This document shows, one piece after another, positions 43,161-56,506 of a DNA stretch of 64,000 nucleotides. The notes below the pieces were generated by a model. It saw nothing but the letters and a program-made list of their open reading frames with translations, had not been told where the DNA came from and searched no databases. This DNA comes from Ichthyophthirius multifiliis (taxonomy: Eukaryota; Ciliophora; Oligohymenophorea; Hymenostomatida), in contig NW_004086444.1 of the NCBI RefSeq assembly GCF_000220395.1, positions 186,001 to 250,000 of the forward strand. The letters are read 5' to 3'. The position numbers and the translations under genes are program-made. The first letter of the stretch is position 1; each line of letters begins with the position of its first letter.

Positions 43161-44895
43161 ATGGAATAAAAAGGTAACAAATATTATTAATTATAATATA
43201 TATTTTTTAAATATATATATAATATTATTATAAGATTATCCTTCAATAGTAATTATTATATAAGTAGAATATTAAATTGTAGATGATTAAGATATAATGA
43301 AATTATAAATAAAAGAATTATGTTGGTAACCAATAAGCATAAATTAAAAGCAACCAATAATTGAATTATAAATCATATAAGAAAATCCAAAAAGCGAATA
43401 AGAAAATATAGTAAAAAATATTTTTTTTAAAAAAAATTATATTATTAATATATTTAAAAAATAGGATAAACAATTAGATTCTATTTTTAAGTTTTTATAG
43501 TAAAACTAAGATGAAAAAATATGTTTTATGATAACTTGTAGAAATTTTTATAAATATTTGGAATAAAAATATATAAAGTTAATAAACAATTATTAATTTT
43601 TCGATTTTTTAACATAGGCTAATTACATATTTAATATAAAAGCAGATAATATAATGGAAGTAATAGAATATTTTTCAATAAAATTAGAAATAAAAGAAAT
43701 AAATTCGTAAAATTAAAAATTAGCAACTGCTGTATCTAAAATAGTATAAATAATGATAAGAACAACTATAAAATATAAATATCCTATAAACTAAATTAAT
43801 TATGTATATAAAATATATTTAAATTTAAAATTATATTTATATTTATATATTATATACATATATAATTAAATTTATATACATTTATATTAATATATAATAT
43901 ATATTTTTATCTTTTTTTATTTGTTAATTATATTAGTAAGTAATTATACAATATTAATTTCTAATTTTTTTAAAAAATAATAAAGAAATCATACAAAAAT
44001 TAATATAAAAATCTATAAAATATATTTTTAGACGATTAATTAGATTAAAAATTTTAAGATTCTGAATTAATAACTAAAAATTGTAAATATTAATATTTAA
44101 AACTTAGAGGATTGCCTTTTAATTCGCGAGAAAGAGATCTTTTTGAATTTTTAGATTTAAAATTATCAAATAAACATATAGCTTTTAGGCATGATTCTGA
44201 TGGTAGATTTAGTGGTGAATGCTTTTTAAAAATAAAAGAAGATGAATTAATTCAAAAAATAAAAGAAAAACATTTGAAAAGAATGGGAAGTAGATATATA
44301 GAAATATTTTTTGCTAAGGAAAGTGATTTTTTTTTCGCCTAATAATCATAATAAATAGATAATGATTATTTATATAAATAAAATAATTTATAATAGGATG
44401 ATTAGGAGATAAATTTAAATAATTTGGGAATTGTAAAGCTTAGAGGACTTCCTTTTAATGTGACTGAAAGTGAAATTTATGAATTTCTCATAGATTGTGA
44501 TATTATTGATAATGGAGTTTAAAAAGTCATAGAAGGATAAAGACCAACCGGAGAAGCATATGTACTATTTAGTAGTAAAAAAGAAACAGAAAAAGCATTA
44601 TTAAAGGATAAAGAAAGAATAGGAGGAAGATATATTGAAATATTTGTCTGTCATTATAAAGAATATAATAACTTTTTATAGAAAAATAAAAATGGAAGAA
44701 ATAAGAAAAGTAATAGTCCGAATTTTAAAAATAAAAATAGAAAATATTTTTTTTAAAAATAATAGAATTTTTAAATTAGGAACTTTAAAGAAAGAAAGAG
44801 AAGCAAAGATGAATAAAAATAAAGTGAATTAAAATAATAAAATATATAATAATAATAAATATAATTATAATAAAAATAATAATAATAATAATAAT

Positions 44896-44932
<37 letters not shown>

Positions 44933-45167
44933 TATAATATATTAATAATTTTAGTAATAATAATAATAATTTTCATAATAAAAATCTATAGGTTATTATA
45001 ATGATTAAAATATTTAAAATTAAATATTATAAAATTTTGATTAACATTTTTTATAAAATCAATAATTTTTTTAATAATATCCTCTCAATTAGTAAAATTA
45101 TAATAGTTAAAAAAAACAAAGTCATTTTATTGATAATGATTTTATTCCATTAAATTAATATTATTGA
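43161..45167 (+). CDS. RNA-binding protein with two quasi-RRMs (hnRNP F/H or ESRP-like)
   Basis: Two RRM domains of the quasi type open with the same signature, KLRGLPFN, at about 44100 and 44430; both end with G(S/G)RYIEIF, the hallmark of hnRNP F/H, GRSF1 and ESRP/Fusilli proteins that bind G-tract RNA and control splicing. An N-terminal region of about 200 residues ([47 protein letters not shown]) does not read as an RRM; by position it could be the RNase H-like domain of ESRP, but the match is weak. The C-terminus is basic and then Gln-rich, with poly-TAA runs, ending [15 protein letters not shown]. Introns: one right after codon 4 (donor GTAACA), one near 43410-43463, and one or two between 43800 and 44030 whose borders I could not fix. 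Likely nuclear. Confidence 0.85.
44875..44931 (+). repeat. (TAA)n tract encoding poly-Gln
   Basis: An interrupted run in the C-terminal tail of the RRM protein, in Gln phase. Confidence 0.85.
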
Positions 45168-45554
45168 TTTTAAATTATACATATTTTTTTATTATTTATT
45201 TAAATTTATAATAAATAATTTTTCTTCAAGTATTAATTTTACTATTTCAATTTATTATAGTATCAAATTATTTTTATTAATAAATTTTAAATATAAATTA
45301 ATAAGAAAATTAATTTTTTTTTTATTATATATATTATTTTTTAAAAAATAATTTTTTTAAATATAATTACAAAAAAAATTTAAGTTATTTAATTTATATA
45401 TAAATATATATTTTGTTATATTATTTATTTCTAAATTTCTTTTCTTTTAACTTTTTTATTGTCTTATAACCTTATTTATTTTTTTAATTAAATTATAATA
45501 AAAAGATTTACAAAAATATTTATTGTATTATTTTTAATCAAATAATAAATAAAA
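45168..45554. other. Intergenic spacer
   Basis: Between two plus-strand genes. T/A-rich with poly-T runs and no frame. Confidence 0.6.
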
Positions 45555-48004
45555 ATGAAATAAAAGTCTAATTAAGGTTACAAAATTTTCAAAAATTTAA
45601 AATTCAAAAATGAAGAAATGGAAAAAAATTACTAAAATTTTATAGACAATTAGGTATAAATAAAAAAAAGTTAATTTTAAAAAACCAAAAATAGAAAAAA
45701 TAATACATATATATATTAACTTTAGTATAAATAATAACTGTTTTAGCCAAAATAATATAACAATAAGCTAGTAATTGGAAAGATTTTTTAAATATAGGAC
45801 TTTTACTATCTGCAATCATAATAACTAGATTATTACCAAGATTTGTATTTTTAATTAGTTTCATTTTTTAACTCGGAGCTACATATTCAACCATTGATTA
45901 TTTAAGACCAAAACTAGAATAATCAACATCTTTTATAAATGGTTAAGTAAATAAAATATATAAACATATATTTTATTTTTAAAAAGAATGTGGGTGCTTA
46001 TTATCTTCTTGAAAGTTCAAATTTTGCTTTTGAAGTTTTGGGAATTCTAATATCTTAAATAATTACTATAATAAAATTGAAAAATTTGATGATATTTTAA
46101 TATTTTTAACTTATTTTTATTATGATGTTATTCATTTATTTCAAGTATATTAATTGTAAAACTTAAAGACAATCTTTTAGACTTAATTATGATAATAAAT
46201 AACTTAGTTTAATTATGGACTAACATGTTACTAATGAAATTTTTATTATTTAATATAATTGTGGAAGAGTATGTTTATATGGTAAATTAATTAATTAATT
46301 AATTATTTTATATTTATTATTTAAAAAAATAAAAATAATAATAATAAAAAAAAAATTATAGATTTAAATGAAAAAGCAAAAATGTTACAAGTTCATAATA
46401 CATTTGATAAATTTTAAAGTTTTTTAAATTAAATTTTAATAAATAAAGTTTAAAATAAAATAACCTAACAAAAATTTACAGTAAAAGAAACTTTAAAAAG
46501 CTATTTAATTAATAAATTAGCAAAATCAACTGAATAACTAAACACATATTAAAAAAAAATCAGTATTTAAGATTAAAACTATTAAAAAAAAGTTAAAAAA
46601 ATTAAAAAAAATTAAAAAAATAAATATATATATATATAAAAAGCTTTTCGATAATATATTTAACGAATCTGAAAATTTATTTTGTGAGTAAAATTTTGAA
46701 AAATTAAATAAAAAAAAATGTATAATAAATATGACAAAAGTATATATGGATCAAATACTAATAGTATTAAGCTTTGAGCAAAACTATATCGAAAAAAAAG
46801 AACTTTAAGAAAAAAATCATGTTTATGAAAAACTCCTCGTAAACATCCATATAAATTACATATATAAATAAAAAGAAATGCTTAAGCTAATATTAGAAAA
46901 AAAATTGAATAAAGTAAAAACAATGCATATATTACATATGAATAATGTATATGCCATAAAATAATACCTTTTTGGTAAAATAAGAAGCTCTTTTTTAATA
47001 AATGCTACCGATTTTAATTTTTTTTCAACTATCGAATTACTTAAATAGCTTTTTCCTTAAATTAATATTGAAAATTAAATCTCAGATGATAAAATTCCTA
47101 TAAAAAATGACGAAACATGCATTTCATATATTTTAACTTCTATATGTTCGAGTATAATTTAAAACTAAGATTTAAATAAATTCCAAAACACCGAATAAAA
47201 TTCTTCAAAATTTTCTGATGTAAAATAAAACTAGTAATATATACTTCCTATTACTCCTTAAGAAAACCGAAGTCCTAAAATGGATAAATCATATACAGAA
47301 GAAGACTATAATAGTCAATAGAAATTAAAAACTAAAATTTAACAAACTAAATAAATATTAATTAATCACCTCATTAAAAAAATATTATTAAAAGAAAAAT
47401 ATTGAAAGAAAAAAATCAATTCATTATTATGAAAATTTTTAATTTGAAAATTTCAGTTAATTAATTTTGAATAAAAATTGTTATATTCCTTAATTAACTA
47501 TAAAATAAATTCAAAAAGATAGTGAATTTTCATAAGATTATATAGAAATAACATTCAAATATTTAAGAAATAGCCAAAAAAGGAAAAGTATTTTATAAGA
47601 AGAATTCGAATTCGATAATTTAAATTTTAATAATAATAATAAATTTATAAATTAAATAGAAAATAAAATTGTAAAATAATTATTATAGAAAATTACTGCA
47701 ACAGGAATTTAAATATAAACAGAAGACAAATTTTAAATTGTTACTTTTAAATTAATGACTGATCTAATAGTTAATAATTAATACAGAGAAAACAGAATAC
47801 AAAGTTCTTTAAAATTACAAGATGGAGATATTTTAAACAGAAGAAGTACTAGAAATAGAACAAGTATAAATATATAATTAATTAGTACAAACTCTAATAT
47901 TTACAATTATCCTCATAAATCAAGTGCTTCAAAAAAAATTTGTTAATATTTATTTGTTGTAAATGAAGATTAAAGCAATTAATAAAATATAGATAGTATT
48001 TATA

Positions 48005-48059
<55 letters not shown>

Positions 48060-48298
48060 CTGATATTAATGATAATGTTGATAATATAAAAAACGATTAA
48101 GATGATAATGATATCTAAAATCATAATAAAGATAATAATGATAATAATTTTAATAATTATAAGTTTTAGCTAGATCCTAAGTAAAAAATTATTTTTGATT
48201 ATCTTGATTAAGTTAAATTAAGTCCTTCTAATATTGTAATTGAAGAATGTTAATAGAATACTTAATAATTATAAAATTCATTAAAATTATTTAAATGA
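45555..48298 (+). CDS. Multi-pass membrane protein of unknown function (frameshift at A7)
   Basis: Not recognised with confidence. After a short K/N-rich head there are several hydrophobic helices (DFLNIGLLLSAIIITRLLP, FVFLISFIFQLGATY, SNFAFEVLGILISQIITII, FQLIFIMMLFIYF), then a long soluble K/N/Q-rich part (FNESENLFCEQNF, MHILHMNNVYAIKQYLFG, FKLMTDLIVNNQYRENR) and an acidic tail ending IVIEECQQNTQQLQNSLKLFK. The layout resembles the membrane-plus-linker half of ciliate histidine kinases, but no kinase or receiver domain follows. Introns near 45650-45721, 45945-45987, 46281-46360 and 46590-46640 are well behaved. The frame breaks near 47376-47382 (A7 run) and resumes one phase off. A (TAA)n run at 48005-48052 falls in a probable intron. 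Confidence 0.6.
48005..48052. repeat. (AAT)n microsatellite
   Basis: About 16 triplets. The frame shifts across it unless a GTATTT...TTAAG intron of about 115 nt removes it; that splice restores ..NDNDIQNHNKDNN. Confidence 0.75.
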
Positions 48299-48567
48299 TT
48301 GAATATAAAATGATAAATAATTTTATTTTTATTATCTTTTTTATTAAAATATATTAATTCAAATATAATTTATATATTTTTATAAAAATTTTTTCTTTAT
48401 TATATATTTTTAATTTTTTTATATTCAATTATTAAATTAATTATTTTATTAAATAATTTAATCTATTAAGTATTTTTAATTAATTGATAATTTTTTTATT
48501 GTATTCTTTATTATTAAATATTATTATATATTATTTAAAATTTAACTTTTTTATAAAAAACAAGAAA
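48299..48567. other. Short intergenic spacer
   Basis: 269 bp of AT-rich sequence between two plus-strand membrane-protein genes. No element can be assigned. Confidence 0.6.
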
Positions 48568-51500
48568 ATGTTAAATTACGATTAAATTTTAAAATATTTA
48601 TCAAATAATTTTTTTTATATTTTTTTAAAATTAAATGAACAACCAAGAAACATTTATTACTGCCTCCTTTAAAACATAATTTTCTATTCATAATTATTAA
48701 GTTTTTTTGCTTATCCTTTAGAATAGTCCAAAAATTTATCTGGAAATATATTTCCTTTGAATATTTTATTATATTATTTGAAATCAACCAGACCTTTTAC
48801 ATTAATATATGAATAAAAATACTTTTCACTAATCTACGTATTCATAATAGTTATATTAATAGATTTTTTATTTCTCATATCTATATATAAAACGAGATAG
48901 TTCAATTAAAATAGCATGATAGAAAGTATAAACAAGTAATCTTTTTATGCATATTTTGTTTTAATTTATTGTGAATGGAACTTAGGTTTTTATATAATAT
49001 GTAAGCTAGATCTATATATGCATATAGTTACATTTAAATGTTTAGAAAATATAGTAATAATAGATACAATAAATATAATATTATCAATTGTAGGTATAAT
49101 ATAGACTATAATAATATGCATTTTAATAAATATCTTATATACAGATGTAAGCTTTAAATATAACAACAGCTAAATTCAATCTTTAGGAAAGTCTTAATTA
49201 TTTATATATATAATAATTTTATTATAACTAATATTCCATATATACAATATTACTTTTGGAATTTATGTAACAATTCTATTATTATGCATATATGAGATAT
49301 AGTAAATATACATAGAAAAAATACCAAAAAATAAATTTTAATTTTATGTTTTTAAAGATCAACTTTAATTAGCTGTTTATTGATCAGCATTTTATTTATT
49401 ATAATAATCGAATCTTCTTTTAATTTAGACAAAGAACTTTTTTTAATAATATTAGTTATAATAACTTTAGTATCAGCAAGTTGCTATTAAATAACTTAAA
49501 AATAAATAACTTTGTGCTTTTAAAATTTCGATATAAAAAATCCTTCAGGTATTTTTATCGTTTAAAATATAATAAGTCTTTCTAGAAACGCATAATATTC
49601 CCATTAAGATTTCCTTTTGCTTTTTGGATATTTAAATTCTCATTAAAATGAGTGTGAATAAGAAAATTGCCCTTGCCAAAAAATACGGAAACATAATGAA
49701 TTTAATAATGAAAATCTATCATATTTTTAACATTTTTAATAAAACTTTAATAATTTTTTAAATTTAATAAATTAATTTATTGAATATCATATGGAAAATA
49801 CAAGCGAATAATTATTAAATAAAAAAATTGATTTAAATATTTATAATTATATATTCTAATATGTTTATTTTTTAGTTTATTATTAGTAAAGTTATTCCAA
49901 AGCATATTATGAGTTAAAAAAAATGTAAAAAAAATTACAAACTTTTCATTTTTAAATAATTATTAATTGCTTTTGTTATGCTATTTAATTAGAAATTGTC
50001 AAAGATTAAGAAAAGCTTAAATTCTCCCCAAAATTTGAAGATAAATAAAAAATTTAATAAATTGTTTAATATTCCAAAATAATTAATATAGAGGATATTG
50101 TGGAAGAAGTTTTAACTTAAATATGTAACATATTTACATAGAAGATTATTATTATGGAAAATCTAATTAAAGGTTATAATAATTACGATGATTTTAAAAA
50201 AGAATTAATACAATTACTTATTGATATTGAAAAGTTAGAAAATAAACTGAACAAATAATATTCTTATAATTTAGATAATATTTATCTGATCAAATGTATG
50301 ATTATTGTAAGAAATATTTTATTAAATGATGTTATTTAGTTTAATTTATATAATAAAATTTTAAGTGAAAAAATATAAAATGAAAGGGTAGAAAAAATAA
50401 TATATATATATATTTTAAAAAAATAAAAAGTAGAATGATACTGAAAAGATAAGTGTTATTAATTAAATATAAGGAAGATGTATTACAATAATTATAAAAT
50501 ACAATAATTATTAAAATTAAATAATCAATTATACAAAAAGAGCATCTTCTTTTTTTGGATATGACTAGGATGAATTTAAATTAAAAAAATCAGTTAATGT
50601 AATAAAATGAATACTTTTACTTAAAAAAAAATAAAAAAAGTTATTAATGCCTGCTATAATTTCAGCTAATCATGATACAATAATTTCTACTTTTGTAAAA
50701 GGTTTATAAAAACCAAAATTAATAAAAAGATATAGAAATACATTTGCATTAAATAAAGAAAAATTTATATTTCCAATAAGGATTTTTATTGATTATTTTT
50801 TTAATTACGGAAGTGAAGAATTAATGTTTTCAGGAATAATATTGAAATAAGAAAAAAAAGAATAATATATAATATTAAACAAAGGAGGTTGGATAGAAGG
50901 AATAACTAAATAATTTTATGAATTTCTAGAAGATTAAATATGGGAAAAATAAATAGATATAAACATGTTTAATTAATTAAATATACAGTTCTTTAACGAA
51001 GATATATTTGATGATATTAAAACTTGTTTATAAAAACCAAAATTAATAAAAGATATAGAAATACATTTGCATTAAATAAAGAAAATTTATATTTCCAATA
51101 AGGATTTTTATTGATTATTTTTTTAATTACGGAAGTGAAGAATTAATGTTTTCAGGAATAATATTGAAATAAGAAAAAAAGAATAATATATAATATTAAA
51201 CAAAGGAGGTTGGATAGAAGGAATAACTAAATAATTTTATGAATTTCTAGAAGATTAAATATGGGAAAAATAAATAGATATAAACATGTTTAATTAATTA
51301 AATATACAGTTCTTTAACGAAGATATATTTGATGATATTAAAACTTATAAGGAATTAATAATAACATAATTTGTAGTTCCGATAAGTAAAAATAATATAT
51401 ATATATTAAAAATATGTTGTAAAAATTTGTAAATATAAATAAAAATAAATATATGTATAAAAATATATATTTATACATATATACATATATATATATATTT

Positions 51501-52314
51501 ATTTAATATAAATATTTTTTATAGATATAATAGATATAATTAAAATTACCCATAGCTATAAATAATCAAACTAAAACAAAATTGCTTTCATAAATCATTA
51601 AGATATTTATTTAATTTTATTGAAAGAATAATTATACCGTTCCTATTATACTGATTAAACTGTAAAATTTATTGACATTGAACTTTTTATAGAAAAAAAC
51701 GATTTAAATTACCTAAAAAATGGAAAATTAGTTTACCAAGAATATTATATTATTGAAATTGTTAAATTTTCTTTAAATAAAAACATAAAAACAACATTAA
51801 ACAGTAAAATAAAAGACATAATAAATAAAGAAGAAAAATAAACCCAAATATAGCCTAAAGGTACTAAATTTGCTTATTTAATGAAATAAGCTACTGAAAA
51901 TTAATTAAATATTGATGAAATTTAATAACAAAAAATAAAATAAAACACAAATTCATCTACTGTTATATAAGCTTTGAGAAAATCTATAAAATAAATTTAA
52001 GAAAAGGAGATTTAAAATTAATGTTATATATAAAATTAAAATATATGTTTAACTTATTAATAAAATAAAAACTAATAATAAGAATAATAAAAATAAGTAG
52101 GTGAAGGTGAAGGTGAAGGTGAAGAAAAAAAATAAAATAAATTGAGATCAAATTCTTTTTTCAAAAAAGCAAATACGGAAATACTAAAGAATTAACTTAA
52201 AAGAAATAAATCAGTAGAAAATAATTTATTATATAGTCCAAAAACAAACAATAAAACATTATCTTTATATTTAGGAGTATAACAAAAAAATACTAATAAA
52301 AAAATAGAATATAT

Positions 52315-52378
<64 letters not shown>

Positions 52379-54654
52379 GATGAAATACAAGAAAAATAAT
52401 AAGAATAAAGAAAAGATGAAAATTAAAAAGAATAATCAAATTCCTCATTTATATAAAATAACATTAATTAAGAATAAATATCATCATTTGCTTAAAAAAT
52501 CTACGAACTTGTCTAAAACCAAGAAGATGAAGACGACTAACTATACGAAGAAGAAGATGAAGAGGATACAAATCTTATAAAAACTTCCACTTAAAATAAA
52601 TTAAGTATATCTATTCATGACGTTTCTTTAACCACGCGAATTTTACTATAAGAAAATATTCTTTATTAGATAAAATAAAACAATTACATCGGTACATCAG
52701 AACTATCTACAGCTGGTCGTAAAAATTAAATCTAAATAATATCTGAAAAAATAAATGTCACAAATAATATAAAAATAATAAATAAAATCGCCAACAATAA
52801 CATAAACTAATAAGGTAATGTAAACAGATATATTTCAATATGTTTTTATACTAAAATATTGTCTTTTGTTATTTATTATTGTATAATGTTGCCTATTTTA
52901 TTTTCTGGGTTTAATAATTAAAAAAACGTGTTGTATTTAATGTGGTTTTCTTCTAAAATTTTAATCCCTGTGAGTTAATAAATATAAAATATTCATTTTT
53001 AAATATAGTAAAATAATAATAATATTTAATATTCTTAATTTCTTAAAAATATTTCTTAGAAAGCTTATTAAAAATACTATTTAGCCTATAATTCATTTTT
53101 TTAGGAAGAAGCAAATTATAATTTTTAAAATTAACTTAAAAATTTATAAACAGATAGAATAGTCAATACCTTTTAATAACTTCAAAGTACCTTTTTATAA
53201 TTTTAATTCTCTTTTTTGAATTATTTGAGGTTATTATTAACTTATTTTTATGATTTGTAGAATTTTAATTAATTAAATTTATAAGACTATCCCAATAAAT
53301 TAATTTATTAAATTATTGACCTTTCTAAAGGACTAACAGTATTAAATTAGGAAATAGAATAAGCTATTGATTCTGATATTTAGAATATAAATATGGATAA
53401 TTTGATTATTTTTGGAATCTTTTCTGTAATTTCGATTATTTTATTTTTAATTCTTATTTTAAAAATTCGAAAAAATGCTTAAAAAGAAGAAAAATTACTT
53501 ATGTTGATTTCCCATATTACTGAAAAAGAAGCCCTAAACGAAATCGAAATCAGCAAATTAGCAATTTAACTATTAAAATCATAAGAAGAAGAGTACTTAT
53601 TTTCTGATTAGGCCAGAATAAAGAAATAAATAAATGAATAAGACAAAAATACATGCATTTTCAGTATAAACTAAAGTTAAAAAAAGAAAAATATATATCT
53701 TAGTGATAGAACTACTTACTAAAATATTAATTTTTAAACATAAAGTTATTTTGTGTTTATTCTTTTTTTTATAAGTTTAGGAATATTAATAGGAGTAATT
53801 ATTTTATATTTAAAAATCAAAGAATTTTATTATATCTTTATAATAAAAATTATTATAAAAATAAGGGATATTTTTTATTATTTTAATTTATTGATTCCTA
53901 TTAAACATTAATTAATTTAAACTTCAAATATTTAAAAGGTGTAAATGAATATAGTGATGTAATAACATTTTAATAAGTTATATTAAGTAATAAAATAAAC
54001 TAAAACAATTTATATTCTGCCAAAGAGTTTTCTTAAATAAATGCTTTTTATTAAGAAAAAAAATAATCTTCATTTTCTTATTTTTCTGAATCTTTATAAT
54101 ATATTATCGATACTTAAATAAAAGATGAATACTATATCTCATAAGCCTAATAATTAATAAATAAAAGAGGAAATTGTGACAATAGTTAATTGTTTGACGA
54201 CTTAGAAAGATAAGTATGTAAATCTTCATTGGACGGACTTATAAATATAGGTTTTTAAAATAGCATATCTACTATTTTATAAGAAATAAATTTGAGAGAT
54301 TACGAATAGTTTACTTTAGGTGACATTTAATTATTAGTTTAGGATTAAATTTTTTTCGAAGAAAATTAAGTGTCTTTATTACATTTTAATATAATAGAAA
54401 ATATAAGAAATATTTTAAATTAATATACAAATTTATACATATCATAAAATTTATCTGATATAGGAAATTTCTATATTGCACTTGGAGTTTTATATTTATT
54501 ATTTTTTGAATTTGTTCATATTTATATGCAAATCAAATACTTTAATAAATTTAAATACTTATAAAGAGGTTTATTATTAATACCTTTTGAAAGAGCTTCT
54601 GAAGATGCTAATATTATTAATATGATAAAAATTTCATTAGATATAAAAATATGA
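48568..54654 (+). CDS. TmcB-like multi-pass membrane protein with PAS domain (copy 2), disrupted
   Basis: Same architecture as the gene at 16294-22101. N-terminal helices (FSLIYVFIIVILIDFLFL, IILSIVGIIQTIIICILI, LISILFIIIIESSF), a Cys patch GYLNSHQNECEQENCPC, then a PAS-type block: SSFFGYDQDEF, LMPAIISANHDTIISTF, FALNKEKFIFPIRIF and YIILNKGGWIEGITKQFYEF. Further on are a Q/acid-rich linker and helices (ICFYTKILSFVIYYCIML, FVFILFFISLGILIGVIILY, FYIALGVLYLLFFEF). Two defects interrupt the frame: a 1-nt shift near 49376-49381 (GTTTAT, fixed by one more T) and a 324-bp direct duplication (50702-51346) whose second copy hits TGA. With copy 2 removed the frame runs through KTYKELIITQFVVPI. TGA lies at 54652-54654. 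Likely membrane sensor; function unknown. Confidence 0.78.
50702..51346 (+). repeat. 324-bp near-perfect tandem duplication
   Basis: Copy 1 is 50702-51025 (324 bp), copy 2 is 51026-51346 (321 bp). By eye the only differences are three single-base losses in copy 2, each in a poly-A run (A5 to A4, A5 to A4, A8 to A7). Copy 1 keeps the PAS-region frame; copy 2 is frameshifted from its first lost A. Confidence 0.92.
52317..52375 (+). repeat. (TAA)n tract encoding poly-Gln
   Basis: About 19 triplets in Gln phase of the TmcB-like copy 2 linker, between KIEYIE and DEIQEKQQEQ. The Asn-phase reading of the same run is a shadow. Confidence 0.85.
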
Positions 54655-54717
54655 AATTGAAAAAAAAAAATATATTTATATATATATATATATTTTAAAC
54701 AGGTATATATATACTAT

Positions 54718-56455
54718 TCACAAAAAAATATTAAGTTAATCTTATAAAACTTATTTTAATTTAACTTATTCTATAGGTTTTACAATATAATCAACCATCC
54801 CCAAATCCAAACACTTGACTCTTTCTTCATTATCCGAATACCCTGAACATGCTACTACTTTTAATTTCAAACTAATATCTTTTTAAGAAATAAAATCTTT
54901 AATTTATTAAAACAAACAATATCCATCAACTATAGGCATACATAAGTCCAAAAAAATTATATCGTAAATATTCTACCTATTATAGCTATTATTAGTGAAA
55001 AGACTCTTAATTAAAAAAAGAGCTTCTTCAGCATCACATACACTCTAAATTTCGACATTTTAAATAAGTTTTTCTATTTTCATTTTTAATACAGTTATAT
55101 TCAAAAAAATATCATCTACAATCAAAATCCTAAATACTCTATTAAAACTAATATCATTACTTATATCAAAAAATTTGCTTTTTTACATATCTGTTTATTC
55201 TCTCAACATAATTATAGGTTAAGATTAAATATTTCCTTAAGAATCGATAGTATTTACATTATAATGAATATTTTTTTTTTACAAAAAGCTCATTTTTTTT
55301 CTTCTATATTTATTATAACTATTATAATTATTATTATTATTATTATTATTATTATTTATTATTATTTTTATTATTTTTATTTATACAAATTGATTTATCA
55401 TCAAAATCATCTTCTAATTCTATATCTTTATTTACCTCTTTAATTATTGTATAAGTTCTTTATTATTTTATTCCACAATTATATACATTATTATTATTAT
55501 TTTAATAATAGTTATTTTAAAGAGTTATTGAATTTCTTGAACTTCTTAATTAATCACTTTAATTTAATAAAATAAAAAAAAATTTTGTTCCTTTTCCTAG
55601 TACACTTTTAATTTATAAACCTTCCCCATTTCCTAATTTTTAAGCCAATGTATTAGAAATAATTAATCCTAATCCTACTCCCATAGGATTTAATTTATTT
55701 TAATTTTTCCCATTTATTTTTCCAAATTTTTTAAATAGTAATTTTTAATCTTCCTATGAAATTCCGATTCCTGTATCTTTTATAGACACCAAAAATTAAT
55801 TTTCTTCATATAATTTTATTTTTATACTTATTTATCCTCCTTTTTTTGTAAATTTTAATGCATTAGATATTAAATTAGTTATTATTTATCTTAATCTATT
55901 TGGATCTGAAGCAATTATAACTGGTAAAATACTATCATAAATTACCTTTAACAAAATATTTTTTTAATCAGCCTATATTTTTAATAAATCTAATAATTAA
56001 AAAATTAACTCTTTTAAATTAAACTACTCTATATTTAACGAGAACTTACCGACATTAACCTATGCAATATCTAAAATATCATTAACCATAAAATTCAATT
56101 ATTTAGCGCTAGTTAAGGCAGGTTTTAAATATTATAATAGATCTATTTTTTCATTTAATTACATACAAACCATTTCAATCATTGAAATTATGCAATTTAA
56201 AGGAGTTCGAAATTCATGCGAAACTTATGATAACATTTATGACTTATTTTTATTTATTAATTTTAATAATTTTATTTAATTAAAATGAGTAACATCTCTT
56301 ATTAAAAATAATACACAAGCTTTTTTTTCTATAACACTAGGAACACATGTTACTTCAAAATATTTTTTTTAATACTCTAAATTTTAACTGACATCATTAT
56401 TTTAATCAGAAGTATATTTTTTTCCTAATAATAAAAATATATATAGTATATATAA

Positions 56456-56506
<51 letters not shown>

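Noticed and set aside
44785-44976. Isoleucine-rich minus-strand frame
   Set aside because: Antisense of the poly-Gln tail of the RRM gene.
52317-52580. Poly-Asn frame followed by lysine-rich sequence
   Set aside because: Off-phase shadow of TmcB-like copy 2, whose Gln-phase reading continues into DEIQEKQQEQ and an acidic linker.
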